Part shown: piece by piece, positions 1-10,098 of the stretch
How positions within the stretch are numbered: the stretch's first letter is position 1
How the letters are laid out: each line of letters opens with the position of its first letter
Assembly: GCA_951812925.1 (NCBI GenBank)
Contig: OX638368.1
Location: 113,359,309 to 113,423,308, forward strand
Length of the DNA: 64,000 bases
Origin: Calliopum simillimum
Lineage: Eukaryota; Arthropoda; Insecta; Diptera; Lauxaniidae
Direction: 5' to 3'
Notes under the pieces: model-generated
What the model saw: only the letters and a program-made list of their open reading frames with translations
Database searches by the model: none
Told to the model about the DNA's origin: nothing
Made by a program: the position numbers and the translations under genes

Positions 1-390
1 ATTGTTGGAGTCGTTTTCGAGTAATATTGAATCAAAATTTTCAAGGGCTAAAAAGTGAGCGTGGCACTTCTTCGATCCCGCCCACTTTTTGTCCGTTACG
101 AGGTATTATTAACCCGTAACCACTCACCAAATTTCATTCAAATACCTTGTATGGTTTACGAGTTATTACTAAATCAAATTTAAAATTTAAGGCTGTGCCA
201 CGCTCTCTGGTGAGCATTTACAAAGTTCAAACCTAGCTCATTCTTCATTGTATGCTAATATCTAACACTACTCCAAGTTTCATTAAAATCGTTGTAGCCG
301 TTTTCGAGAAAAAAGTATTGGCACAGAAATAAGTACAAAGAAACAAACAAAAAAACAAACATACAATTTTATCTCGTATAAGAAGAGAAG
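1..390 (+). repeat. Dispersed repeat family A, 3' part
   Basis: This non-coding repeat contains the words GTCGTTTTCGAG, GCGTGGCAC and CACCAAATTTCAT. It ends in a segment reading TTTTATCTCGTATAAGAAG. Very similar sequence recurs at 43380-43675, at 44566-44970, and reverse-complemented at 47690-48000. The copy is cut by the window start. No coding capacity is seen. Such GTGGCACGCCC-type sequence is common in the untranslated parts of dipteran transposable elements, but I cannot name the family. Confidence 0.7.
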
Positions 391-800
391 ATTATGGACG
401 TAATAATGCGAATCTTTTTATTGCATGATTTTAGGCATTTTTCAAACCCATATTTCACATACATTAGGGGTTATCGTGAATAAATAGTCAATGGGAATTT
501 TCTCAGACTGCCGTGCATTCTCTATTGCAGTTTAAGAAAATTCCCCGGGAATCTTGATTCACGATAACCCCAATTGACTAAAAGAAAATTTCACAATTCA
601 GGGCCAAAAAAAATCTAATTAGCTTTTCTGATTCTTATCTCACTATTAATCTTGTTTTTGATGTTTTAGAATTTTTTGGCCCCTGAATTCGGAAATTTTC
701 TTTTAGTCAATTTCTATGAAATATGTTTTTAAAAAATGCCTAAAATCATGTAATAAAAAGATTCGCATTATTACGTCTATAATCCAGATTTAAGCTGTAG
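391..800. mobile_element. Palindromic MITE, family B copy 1
   Basis: The left arm (391-466) pairs with the right arm (708-783) almost base for base; both contain GTAATAATGCGAATC and ATGATTTTAGGCATTT or complements. An inner palindrome (about 573-710) is built on TTGACTAAAAGAAAATTT and its complement. The right side continues to about 800 with a segment (TTTAAGCTG) also found at the left end of copy 2 (17643). The left end therefore seems truncated where family A abuts at 390. It has no ORF. Confidence 0.7.
467..571. mobile_element. Small MITE nested in family B copy 1
   Basis: It has perfect 14-bp terminal inverted repeats, GGGGTTATCGTGAA (467-480) and its complement (558-571). The paralogous copy at 17.8 kb reads straight across this point (ACATTGACTAAAGG) without it, so this is a later insertion. 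It is 105 bp with no coding capacity, and the superfamily is not determined. Confidence 0.65.
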
Positions 801-1204
801 TCTTTCAGGGGTATTATAAGAAGATAGGACTCGCGAACACTCATTGTTAAATGCATCTTCTTTAAATAGTATTCAAATATTTATTTTAATTAAGTGTAGA
901 TTCCTATGAATAGTTGCGAAATATAGTGGTCTAATTTAGAATTAAGCAAATCTGAGAGACCGGTACTTTTCTTCATGCATCACAAAACAACTGAAAGTTG
1001 TCATTGGAATTACTTAATTCGTATAATGGCCTCCACTCGATTGAACTTCCAAGAACTAAAGGATGCTTCTGAACATGTAAATAGTATAGTTTTGCATGAA
1101 AGTTAAATTATGATCTTACTCAGTATTCGTAGCTTTCCGAGTTAGACCACTGTATTTCTCAAAATATGGAGCATATTTTGTATGAATAAAATTCTCGATT
1201 TCTC
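801..1204. other. Intergenic, nothing recognised
   Basis: AT-rich sequence with no convincing ORF, RNA gene or repeat boundary. Confidence 0.5.
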
Positions 1205-1500
1205 GCTTAAGCCCGACTAGAAAATTTTGTGCGGCGACAATTAGGGCCCCGTTAGTTTTGCCTAACCAGAACGTTAGGGCCAAACGCGGGAGCCTAACAA
1301 GGCCCTCATATCGGATGTAACGGTGTTCCCCATATTTTCCCAATAAGGAATGCCTAATGCCGGCCTAATTAGGTAGGCGTTCGTATTTAGGAAAATTTGA
1401 GGCTTACCAAACTAGGCCATCGTTGGGATTTCGCACTTGACCCTAACGTTCTGCTTAGGCAAAACCAGTTGGGCCCTTATTCAGGCCTAACTAATAATAA
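1205..1500. repeat. TAGGCA/GCCTAA-rich repeat, copy 1
   Basis: The stretch is full of degenerate TAGGCA, GCCTAA and TAGGGCC words. It begins with CCCGACTAGAAA (1209-1220), whose complement TTTCTAGTCGGG closes a related stretch at 14028-14039. It resembles sequence at 9700-9797 and 13819-14040. The short reading frame across 1116-1343 is treated as chance. Confidence 0.55.
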
Positions 1501-1639
1501 TCTTCAAATCAATAAAACGAAAAATAGCTCTGTATTTTTTTAGTATTTATTGAAAATATTATTTCTTATTTCTATCTTAATTTTTTAAGAATTGTTAACA
1601 TGCTAAATTATAATAACTGATCACATTAAAGATAATTCA

Positions 1640-2710
1640 GGTTTATTCCGAAATCCGTGTGATTTTAATTACTTATTATTTAGGAGGCTTTTTGATTAAA
1701 ACCGTGAGTCGAACGATAAAAAGAATTGGAATATCTATTGTGGAGAGTTGCAGGTTGTACAAATAATATATGTTCGGATTAACAAAAAAGTAATCGTTAG
1801 GTAATTTTCTTAAAAAATTGCAAAAAGTCGAAAAATTCGATTTTATCGAATATTTCCTAAACGGTTACTTTCTCGTAAATGTAAATCAATATTATTTGAG
1901 GAGGTCCATAACAAAACGCAATAATTCCATTTTTGGATTTTTTGGATTTTACGACTGAATTCAATTCTACATATTTAAATCTATGTAACCATTGTTATAA
2001 AACACACCAGCCATCAATAATTTTACTGTTATTCAATACCAAAAATAATGGTTCAGACCAAAATGAAACATTTCCAAATTTATGCAATAAACAACTACGA
2101 TATATAAGTGAAAAGTCAATTATAAAAATTTATTTCATTGCTATGCTAACTCTACAATAAAAACCAATTTTTTTTGTTACGATTACTCTACACGAACCAA
2201 GAGGGTCCAGAACAAAACGCAATAACTCCACTTTTAAAGTTTTTAAATTTTTTGACTGAATTCAATCCTACATATTAAAATCTATGTAAATATTGTCAAA
2301 AAACATAGCAAAGGTCAATAATTTTACCGCTATTCAATACAAAAAGTAAGAATTACTATGTGACGGATCAAAACGCAACATTTCCAAATTTGTTATCTAA
2401 ACAACTTGAAAATTAATTGCCAGATAAATTAACTTTTTTATTATTTGTATTGTCCCTAGAACCCTTCTAAGCCACAACAACTGTTTTTAAAAGAAATATA
2501 TATCCTACTGACTTTAATTACTTTTGTGCGTTTATCCAAAAAATTATTAAGATGGATTTATTGCGTTTTGTTATGGACCTCCTCATTTGTAGAGCCTGTA
2601 ATTCTCCACAAAACAGATTATGATACTTTTTATCGCGTGACTTACCATTTTTATCAAAAGCTTCCAAAATGCAAAATAATTGAAACCACACGGATTACGG
2701 AACAGTCCTT
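1640..2710. mobile_element. Foldback element with internal direct repeats
   Basis: Left-arm sequence (about 1640-1925) is repeated inverted at about 2555-2710. Matching words include ATCCGTGTG, GATAAAAAG, TGTGGAGA and GAGGAGGTCCATAACAAAAC. The left arm carries about 130 bp extra. Between the arms, a unit of about 210 bp starting near 1897 is repeated in direct orientation from about 2199 (AACAAAACGCAATAA, then GACTGAATTCAAT). The element shares arm words with palindromes at 6498 and 38110. Short ORFs inside are not credible genes. Confidence 0.6.
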
Positions 2711-2860
2711 ATTGAAAATAAATACAATTGCAGACATATCTGACAATCCTTATTTAGTTTTTGAACCGTAAAATTTAATAAAATAGGGTTTTAATGAAAC
2801 AATTGTTTTGAAGAATGAATGAATCATGAATCTTGAAGAAGTTGCCTTTAATTATAACAT

Positions 2861-3068
2861 TAGCATGGAAGACGAAACGAATCGAGTGACTAAAAATCAA
2901 TCGTTAATATCAGCCTATTGAAATTTTCATTAAAAACTTGGTTTGACTTAAGCTTCCATTTTAACTCAAAGAATTAAGTTTATAAACAAAAATTTCAATT
3001 CTTGTCTTAACTTTGAAGTTGTAAGCAATTGAAAATCAGTCATTCGATTTGTTTCGTCTTCCATGCTA
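2861..3068. mobile_element. MITE with 30-bp TIRs and TA ends
   Basis: TIRs of about 30 bp (2861-2890 and 3039-3068) begin TAGCATGGAAGACGAAACGA and differ at only about one position. Both ends carry TA, which fits a Tc1/mariner-type TA target duplication, although TA could be part of the TIR. It has 208 bp and no ORF. Confidence 0.65.
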
Positions 3069-3104
3069 AGTCTATTAAATAGATATGTATCAACATATCG
3101 GCAC

Positions 3105-3220
3105 GAAAATGCAAAAGGATATAACAACATGGTTCGACATATCGCTAGAAATAAGAAAAATTATAGAAGTGCACTCTGAAATGAATTTGAGTTATATTGT
3201 TGTAACGTCTTTTTGCATTA
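3105..3220. repeat. Short inverted repeat
   Basis: AATGCAAAAGGATATAACAA (about 3107-3126) is repeated inverted near 3195-3218 as TTGTTGTAACGTCTTTTTGC. This is a small hairpin-forming palindrome of MITE type. The flanks to 3660 show nothing recognisable. Confidence 0.45.
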
Positions 3221-3666
3221 AAGTGACAATTTACAACCAAAAAGTCAATAGTAAAACTTAAAAAAAAAATTTAGAAATAAAATCTGCTGCGGATTTCATT
3301 CAGAAACCTTTTTTATCACGTGCAGCACGACCACCATTCCAATCCCTGCAGTGATGAAGAGCTGATGCCAATGATTTTATGATGGTATACTCTCTAAGGT
3401 CTTCTTTCGATTTTGAAAAAGTTTTAACGAAAGCATCTGCAAAGAAACAAAATTAATTTCATTGGACTCTGTTAAGAAATAACGTGACAACCTTAGAAAA
3501 ATGTTTTTGACTAAAGGATGCAGTTCGATTTCAAATAGTAACATATACATATCTGAATATCATTGCATTTGTTCTTCAACCAGGAAAGAAAAACGTAATT
3601 AACTCAAAACATTTTTCAAGAAAGCTGCGCATTATTTCGTAAAAATTTTTTTAAGTATATGTACCC

Positions 3667-4947
3667 TAGGGCTGTTCAAAAAAAAAAAAAATTCCGAATT
3701 TCCAAGATATACTTTGGCATCACGATCTACATCATGACAGAATATCCCAAAAAATTTTTCAGATTTTTAAATTCATATTTAAAGGTGGCTCAAAGCAGAA
3801 ATATATTTTTACTATTTTTTTTTTTAGCATAAATTATAAAATGTTGTCAAACAATTTGAAAAATTTGTTTTAGAGTAACTTAAAAACATTCATTTTGTTT
3901 GTTTTTTAATGAACTTTAAAACCTACGTTGTAATTTTGAGAAAAAAAATTTTACACTTCTTAAAAAACGAAAAACTGCCCTAAGAAGGCGAAATTTAACG
4001 GTTTTTCAAAGAAAAAAGTCATCGTGCTTTAAACGAATTGAACATTTTTTAATTTACAAGATTTCATTCAAAAGAGCTCTTAAAAACCTTCAAGACAAGA
4101 CATGTTAAGACTTTTTTGGGCCAGCAGGCTCGATGACATAACGTTTGAAACATAGTAATGCAGCCCTGGGAAGGGCAAAACGCTTTTTACTCAAGAGGGA
4201 GGCATCGTACAAAAAAGTGCCCATGGCATAAAATGCTTAAAATCATCCAAGAAACTAGTGTAAATTGTTTTTTTTCTTTTTACTTAATTTTAGAAAAAAA
4301 TTTTTTTCAACGTCATTTTTAATAAACATAAAAAAAAAAAAAAAAAACAATTTACACTTGTTCCTTGGATGATTTTAAGCATTTTATGCCATGGGCACTT
4401 TTTGGTACGATGCCTCCCTCTTGAGTAAAAAGCGTTTTGCCCTTCCCAGGGCTGCATTACTATGTTTCAAACGTTATGTCATCGAGCCTGCTGGCCCAAA
4501 AAAGTCTTAACATGTCTTGTCTTGAAGGTTTTTAAGAGCTCTTTTGAATGAAATCTTGTAAATTAAAAAATGTTCAATTCGTTTAAAGCACGATGACTTT
4601 TTTCTTTGAAAAACCGTAAAATTTCGCCTTCTTAGGGCAGTTTTTCGTTTTTTAAGAAGTGTAAAATTTTTTTTCCCAAAATTACAACGTAGGTTTTAAA
4701 GTTCATTAAAAAACAAACAAAATGAATGTTTTTAAGTTACTCTAAAACAAATTTTTCAAATTGTTTGACAACATTTTATAATTTATGCTAAAAAAAAAAT
4801 AGTAAAAATATATTTCTGCTTTGAGCCACCTTTAAATATGAATTTAAAAATCTGAAAAATTTTTTGGGATATTCTGTCATGATGTAGATCGTGATGCCAA
4901 AGTATATCTTGGAAATTCGGAAAATTTTTTTTTTTTGAACAGCCCTA
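3667..4947. mobile_element. Long palindromic hAT-like element, 8-bp TSD
   Basis: This 1281-bp near-perfect palindrome has arms of about 610 bp that match almost base for base around a loop near 4285-4345. Termini are TAGGGCTGTTC and its complement. It is flanked by an exact 8-bp duplication, ATGTACCC (3659-3666 and 4948-4955). An 8-bp TSD and 5'-TAGGG ends are typical of the hAT superfamily. There is no transposase ORF, so it is non-autonomous. It lies immediately downstream of the cyclin K relic. Confidence 0.85.
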
Positions 4948-4955
4948 ATGTACCC

Positions 4956-5821
4956 CTTCGGCTGCTTTGGTGCAGTTAAATTTAAGCGCCAGTTCGCAAC
5001 TTAAAGCATAACGCAAATGCGCCGGCTGACGACCAACCCAATCAGCGACAGTGAATTTACTTAATTTACTAGCAAGATGTATCAGAGCAACTGCAATTAT
5101 CTCTGGTTCCCACTGGACAGACGACAGTGCTTAAGGAATCATTTAAGAAATTCCATGCCATTTGCACCATTTTTTGAAGTTTCTGCTGATCGCCTTTGAA
5201 GCATTTCGCATATTTGAGCAAAAATGTGTATGGATTTTCCTGGAGATCGAATTTTATGGTTTGCAGCAGAATACGCTCCAAAGTCATAACTTCCTATAAG
5301 AGAATTAAATAAAAATTTACCCAAATAATAATAAATTTAGTTTTCTACTAACGCACCTCCTTTGGATCTTCTCCGAATGAATAGAATTGCATGTCCGTTA
5401 AACGTCCACGTGCAGTCTTTATTATATCCCTGCATTTCTTGGGCGTTTTCTCCACTTTGCCCGCCAAGAAGAGGCCACAGCATGCAATGACATAACGCGG
5501 AAAGCTCTTCAACGAATGAAACATATAAAAGCGATGAAAGTACAATACACCACTCCGATAGCAATGATATTGCGTCCAAGGCCTATTTCGGTGCCACAAC
5601 TCATGATGAAGCGTGCGCTTTCTTTGCGACAGCGACGTTCCGTGTCCAATGTTACATCATCCAATACATATGGTGTGTCTTTCAACTCTTTTTTGTCATA
5701 ATACCAGCAAGGCATTGTCCCAATGTTGGCTAGGACTTTGACTAGGATTTGGGGAGTTTAGTTGTTGCGGCGTCTGCTTCAGAATCTGGTTCAGTTGTTC
5801 TAAGTACAGGCATTCCTTCAT
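4956..5821 (-). pseudogene. CycK: Cyclin K (CDK12/13 partner) pseudogene, 3'-truncated
   Basis: The - strand encodes pieces highly similar to cyclin K, the partner of CDK12/13 in Pol II CTD phosphorylation. Pieces in order are a Gln/Ser/Pro-rich leader (5821-5716), MPCWYYDKKEL (from 5715), cyclin-box sequence with [16 protein letters not shown] (5599-5357), and [14 protein letters not shown], then [18 protein letters not shown] (5293 to about 5000). A clean GT-AG intron (5356-5294) sits between DPKE and EVM, so this is a DNA-level copy and not a retrocopy. The frame breaks before MPCW, near 5560 (about 5 extra bases) and near 5105 (about 2 bases missing). Similarity to cyclin K fades after about 5000, and the palindrome at 4947 ends the copy. 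Homology is clear; pseudogene status could change if the frameshifts were assembly errors. Confidence 0.85.
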
Positions 5822-6497
5822 GGGAAAATAATTACGCTATCGCTTAAATTGATTTATTTATTAAAAAGAACAAAAGCACTTACGATTATGTTTAATCCAA
5901 GATGCAAAATACTTTTTTCGAACTACATTTTATTAGAATTTTATTCACAAACCGAACAACAAATTAAATGTCAGGGCTGCCGATGGATGATATGATTCCT
6001 AACTCTATTTAGACAAGCGGTGGAGGGTAGAGTCGATGCAAATCCCGGGATTGATTAAAACTATTTTTATCAAAAATATGAAATTAAGTTAAAAAAAATT
6101 AGGTAAACATTATTTAATTTTGTTGAACAAGCACAGATTTGGATCCGACATTGCTCATTTTGTTGGTAATTGAATTTAGAAAAAAAGAAACACTTTAGAT
6201 TTATGCAGTAATAGGAACAATTCTCAACAAAAATATTAGTATGTATGTCGATTCTCAATCTGAATCTTAATCGGTCTATCACGTATGGTTTTTGAGATAT
6301 CCTCAACTAAAAGTTGAAATAACACGATTTGTGAGGTTATATGGAGGACACTCGAAACTATTTTCTATTGGATGCGTCATATAGTACTATTTTGTGCCTT
6401 CAAAATGAGTTATAAATTCATGATACCATTTGAAATGATCGTAACTTTTTATAAGAAAATCCTTTGATACTATATCATAGCTCATTTTGAAGACAAA
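5822..6497. other. Intergenic, nothing recognised
   Basis: AT-rich sequence upstream of the cyclin K relic. No promoter, ORF or RNA gene can be supported. Confidence 0.45.
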
Positions 6498-6903
6498 AGC
6501 CGTGTTCCTTTTGACGCGTATATATAATTGTGTATATTTTTAAATTGCAATAACTCATGAACAGTGAGTCGCACAATAAAAACTTTAAGGAACTTCTTTA
6601 TGGAGAATCACGTTCTCTACAAAAACTTTTCATTTTATATTTAAAAAATTTATCTTTTAGGAGTTATTCTATAAAAACTGGTTAAGCGCCTATAAACGGC
6701 AAAAAATAACTTTTTTTTAAATAACTTCTAAATAATTATTATTTATCTAAATATTATTTTTACAAAAAATTAAAATTATTTGTAGAGCATGTGGTTCTCC
6801 CTGAAAAAGACCCTTGGACGTTTTATCGTACGACTCACCATTCATAAGTTATCGCAATTTGGAAATTACCACAATTTTATATACGTGTCAAAAAAACACG
6901 GCT
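6498..6903. mobile_element. Palindromic MITE
   Basis: The arms (6498 to about 6625, and about 6780-6903) share AGCCGTGT, TTGCAATAACT, CATGAACAGTGAGTCG and GAGAATCACGTTCTCTACAAA with their complements. It has about 406 bp with an AT-rich loop and no ORF. It shares the GTGAGTC...GATAAAAA...TCTACAAA arm theme with elements at 1640 and 38110. Confidence 0.6.
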
Positions 6904-7498
6904 AAAGAATAGAACGAGATGCTGCATTTAATAGAAAATAATTTCGAAATCATGACTCGGATTTAAAACTTTTGTAAACCAAATTTGTAGGGAATTAAAA
7001 TACCATTCATTTGGCACCAATATTTTTGAATTCTATCAAGAGGTTCCGGTTTTCATAAAGCCATATCCCGATCTTCCGATTTCTATATCTCCGTAAGTTT
7101 TTGGAAAACGGAATTAAGAAAAGTTGTTCGTCCCATGAATCTTACATTTTTTGGTGTTCTACCGATTACCAACCACCATCACAAATAAAAATGGCAAAGG
7201 CCTAAGAATATTTTGAAACAAATGAGTTTTTTGGCACGAAAGGAAAATAAAAAATATGTAGCTGTGTTTTAGACGACATTTTATATATGCTCGTATAAGC
7301 ACGTAGAAAAAAGAAAATTCACAATGGAGTCTCTGGTAAAAAAAACTATGACAGCTGTCATGATCTTAAGATCGTGTGGTAATAATCGTGGTACTAATAA
7401 AATGAAAATGTTACTTTTTGAGAGCAATAAAAGCACTTAAAAAATTTTAATAATATTTTATCTTGTAGATTAGAACAAACATTTTATTCGTACATTTA
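6904..7498. other. Intergenic, nothing recognised
   Basis: No supported gene. A small dyad, GACAGCTGTCATGATC, lies near 7349-7365. The last three bases (7496-7498) are the TTA target duplication of the next element. Confidence 0.45.
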
Positions 7499-8203
7499 GG
7501 GCCGTTTTCTCAATGTCCGGTTAAGCAATAATCAGAACTTTAACCAGCAGTTAGAAAGAAAAGCGTTTTTTCAATATCTGGTTAGTAATAATCAGATTGT
7601 CAAGCTCTGATTAAGTTAACGGCAAGATGCTGTTCCGGTTAGTTTCTAATCAGAAGAACAATTCACAAAAAATTTTTTTATTTTAAATGAAAATTAAAAA
7701 TTGTCATGAAGTTAAGGGATTACGAGCTTTCATATGAAATACAAAAACATATTTTAAATCAATGATAGTAGAGCATATACATTTTAAATTGATCCAACGA
7801 ATCCTTTTATAGAGACATGGGCTTGGAAAAAATCTCACAGCGACGTTGTTCGGTTTTCATAAACATCCAATTTTTGATGTAAAAATTGAAAGAAACTCAA
7901 ATTAGACGTTGCCTTTTTAAATCCTTTATAGAATAAAAACCATATGTAATATAAGTTTTTGTGTTAATAATAATTCGAAATTAAATGTGGCCAACTTCTA
8001 AATTACTTCCTCCGTATCGGTGAATATACTTATGTAATACAGGTAAAAAAATCAAAACTTTTAATCAATATCTTTTATGAGATACTACTGAGGTGTCATC
8101 ACAAATGCGTCCGATATTTGATGTAACTATTAAGTTAATTGGGTTATCAAAAAATATACGTTGCATTCAAAGAAGGAGTTGAATCCACAAGGGCCTACAA
8201 TTG

Positions 8204-8456
8204 AGGAGTGGCCGTACCAAAGGGCCTAAGTGCCATTTCGGCAAAAGTAGTGTCATTATTTGAAACGGGTGACATTTTGCTAAAAGTTAATAAAATTGTT
8301 TTCTGTTTTCACTAAAAATTTACTTGATTATGTGAAATTCATGTAATTATGTTGAAAAAATTATAACAGTCAAATAACAGACTATAAAGCACATAAAAAG
8401 TATAACATTACTTCTGCCTCGAAATGGTACTTAGGCCCTTTGGTACGGCCACTCCT
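8204..8456. mobile_element. Nested MITE with AGGAGTGGCCGTACC ends
   Basis: The near-perfect TIR AGGAGTGGCCGTACCAAAGG and its complement bound 253 bp inside the Harbinger-type element. Both sides carry CAATTG (8198-8203 and 8457-8462), either a 6-bp target duplication or an outer part of the TIR, because CAATTG is self-complementary. No ORF. Confidence 0.65.
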
Positions 8457-8529
8457 CAATTGAAGTTTTTATTGGTGAATCGAAATTAAAAAAGTTAAAA
8501 TTTTGTGATTGAAAATGTACAGGCCCCTA

Positions 8530-8990
8530 AAAAAAAGTTTTCTGAACCCAATACTTCTTATATGCAGTCTTATGATTCTTTCGGCGCTGAATCAGACTGC
8601 GTCCTCCGAATTGTCAATCCTTGCTTGAAGTTTGAGAAAATAATGTTTTGAAACTTATAGCGTACCTACAGGAAAAGGTGAAACTCAGTTTTTAATGGGA
8701 TTGGATAGACTCACTCTTTCTTATCAAAACACACCTTCAAACTTTTCCAACAGGGCTCTTACTTTTCGAGTTATGATTCTTTAGAGAGGGCATTTCAGCC
8801 CCATGCAAAGGACGAATTGTTTTGGGGAAGTGGCATCGTCCATTTTTATTGGCACAAATAGATTTCATACCCTGGATTTTCGATATCATTTAAAAATGAG
8901 GGTTTCACTTTTTCCTGTAGCTACGCTATAATTCTTAAAACAGCATTTTCGCCAACTTTAAGCAAGGATATCTCAAAATTCTGCAGGTAT
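8530..8990 (-). repeat. Diverged family A-related repeat
   Basis: Words such as CAGGAAAAGGTGAAACTC, GATAGACTCACTCTTTC and GCATTTCAGCCCCATGCAAA match repeat family A (compare 48300-48450 and, inverted, 42680-42850 and 63880-64000). It lies inside the element at 7499-9649. Confidence 0.5.
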
Positions 8991-9652
8991 ATTCACAAAG
9001 GTTGATTTAGGTATATATTTTTCATGTTGAAGCAAAGTAAGTTTGTTAACGATTTTTTACAAAAGCATGCACTTAAACACAATAGCCACTATTCATCATT
9101 AATTTTAAGTTGTGTTCAAATAATTTCCGTAAGCCATCAGTTTGTTGATTTCATTATTTTCCTCATTAAAGTCAAAAAATTATCTCTAACGTTAAGTATA
9201 ATATTGTCCAAGAAAAACAATATTTATTAACTACATACCTATATCATACCCCTTAAGGCATCGAATTGCGGCCGCCCCAGTCTTCTTGTTTTATAAAAAC
9301 CTAAATGTTCAGCGAACATTTAGGTCAGTTGGAACAAAATGCATAACACTTGGAAGATAATTCCAATAGCTAAATGTTCCTATACAAAAGATTCAAATAA
9401 ATTCGTTAGATTTAAAAATATTTCAAGTCTTCCATTTTTTTGTGAAATTTATGAAATATTTTTATTTCTTTATTTTGATTTAATTTATTTGAAATTGTCT
9501 TTTTGACATCGAAAAATTCACAATCGACGAGCAAACCTCTGGTTAGTTAATCAGCACTTTGTGAAAACGAATTCATTGATTTCATTTGTCGTATGGTTAG
9601 CAATCGTACGGTTAAGAACAAATTTAACCGGACATTGAGAAAACGGCCCTTA

Positions 9653-9797
9653 CATTATTTAATTTTGGAGCAGCTTCAAATATTCTCATTAATATCGCAT
9701 TACTTTTTCCCCAGATTTAGCGAAATTCGGCAACTTTTCGTTTTTCATTATGACAAGCGCATTAGGCGTTCATTAGGTAAATCTTAAGCCTGCCCAA
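9653..9797. repeat. TAGGCA-rich repeat, left half of interrupted copy
   Basis: CGCATTAGGCGTTCATTAGG here matches CGCATTAGGCGTTTATTAGG at about 13885. The match shows that the transposon at 9798-13818 landed in or beside TAGGCA-type repeat sequence. The last 8 bases (9790-9797, CTGCCCAA) are its target duplication. Confidence 0.55.
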
Positions 9798-10098
9798 TAG
9801 GGTGTCCCGTTCATATATGGGTAAAATTTTTTTTCGAGCTACACTATCGCAAGGGGTATCAAAAGTTGCGTAATTTTACACAGATTATGTAGACAATAAA
9901 AAAAATCGAATTGCATGATATCTTGAGGGCTCTACTTCACCTTGAAGTTTTGTAAATTTTTCGTTTTGCAGACCTATGTACCGTATGCCTAAAATAATAT
10001 AAAATTCAAGTTTAAAGGGTATTTTATTGCTGAAGTAAACGAAACATGACTACTAAAAATATAATAATCAAAATAAATCTTATATTTAAAGACAAAAC

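Larger units (their letters stand above)
7499..9649. mobile_element. PIF/Harbinger-type element, non-autonomous, TSD TTA
   Basis: Termini GGGCCGTTTTCTCAATGTCC and its complement form TIRs of about 25 bp at 7499 and 9649. They are flanked by TTA at 7496-7498 and 9650-9652. GGGCC-type ends with a 3-bp TTA duplication are typical of PIF/Harbinger. Subterminal sequence holds repeated CGGTTA and AATCAGA words. The 2151-bp interior has no transposase ORF and contains a nested MITE (8204) and a family A-related piece (8530-8990). A shorter element with similar ends is at 49542. Confidence 0.8.

Noticed and set aside
1205..1500. TTAGG-like words suggesting interstitial telomere repeats
   Set aside because: Words are degenerate TAGGCA on both strands without tandem order, and TTAGG telomeres are not expected in higher flies.
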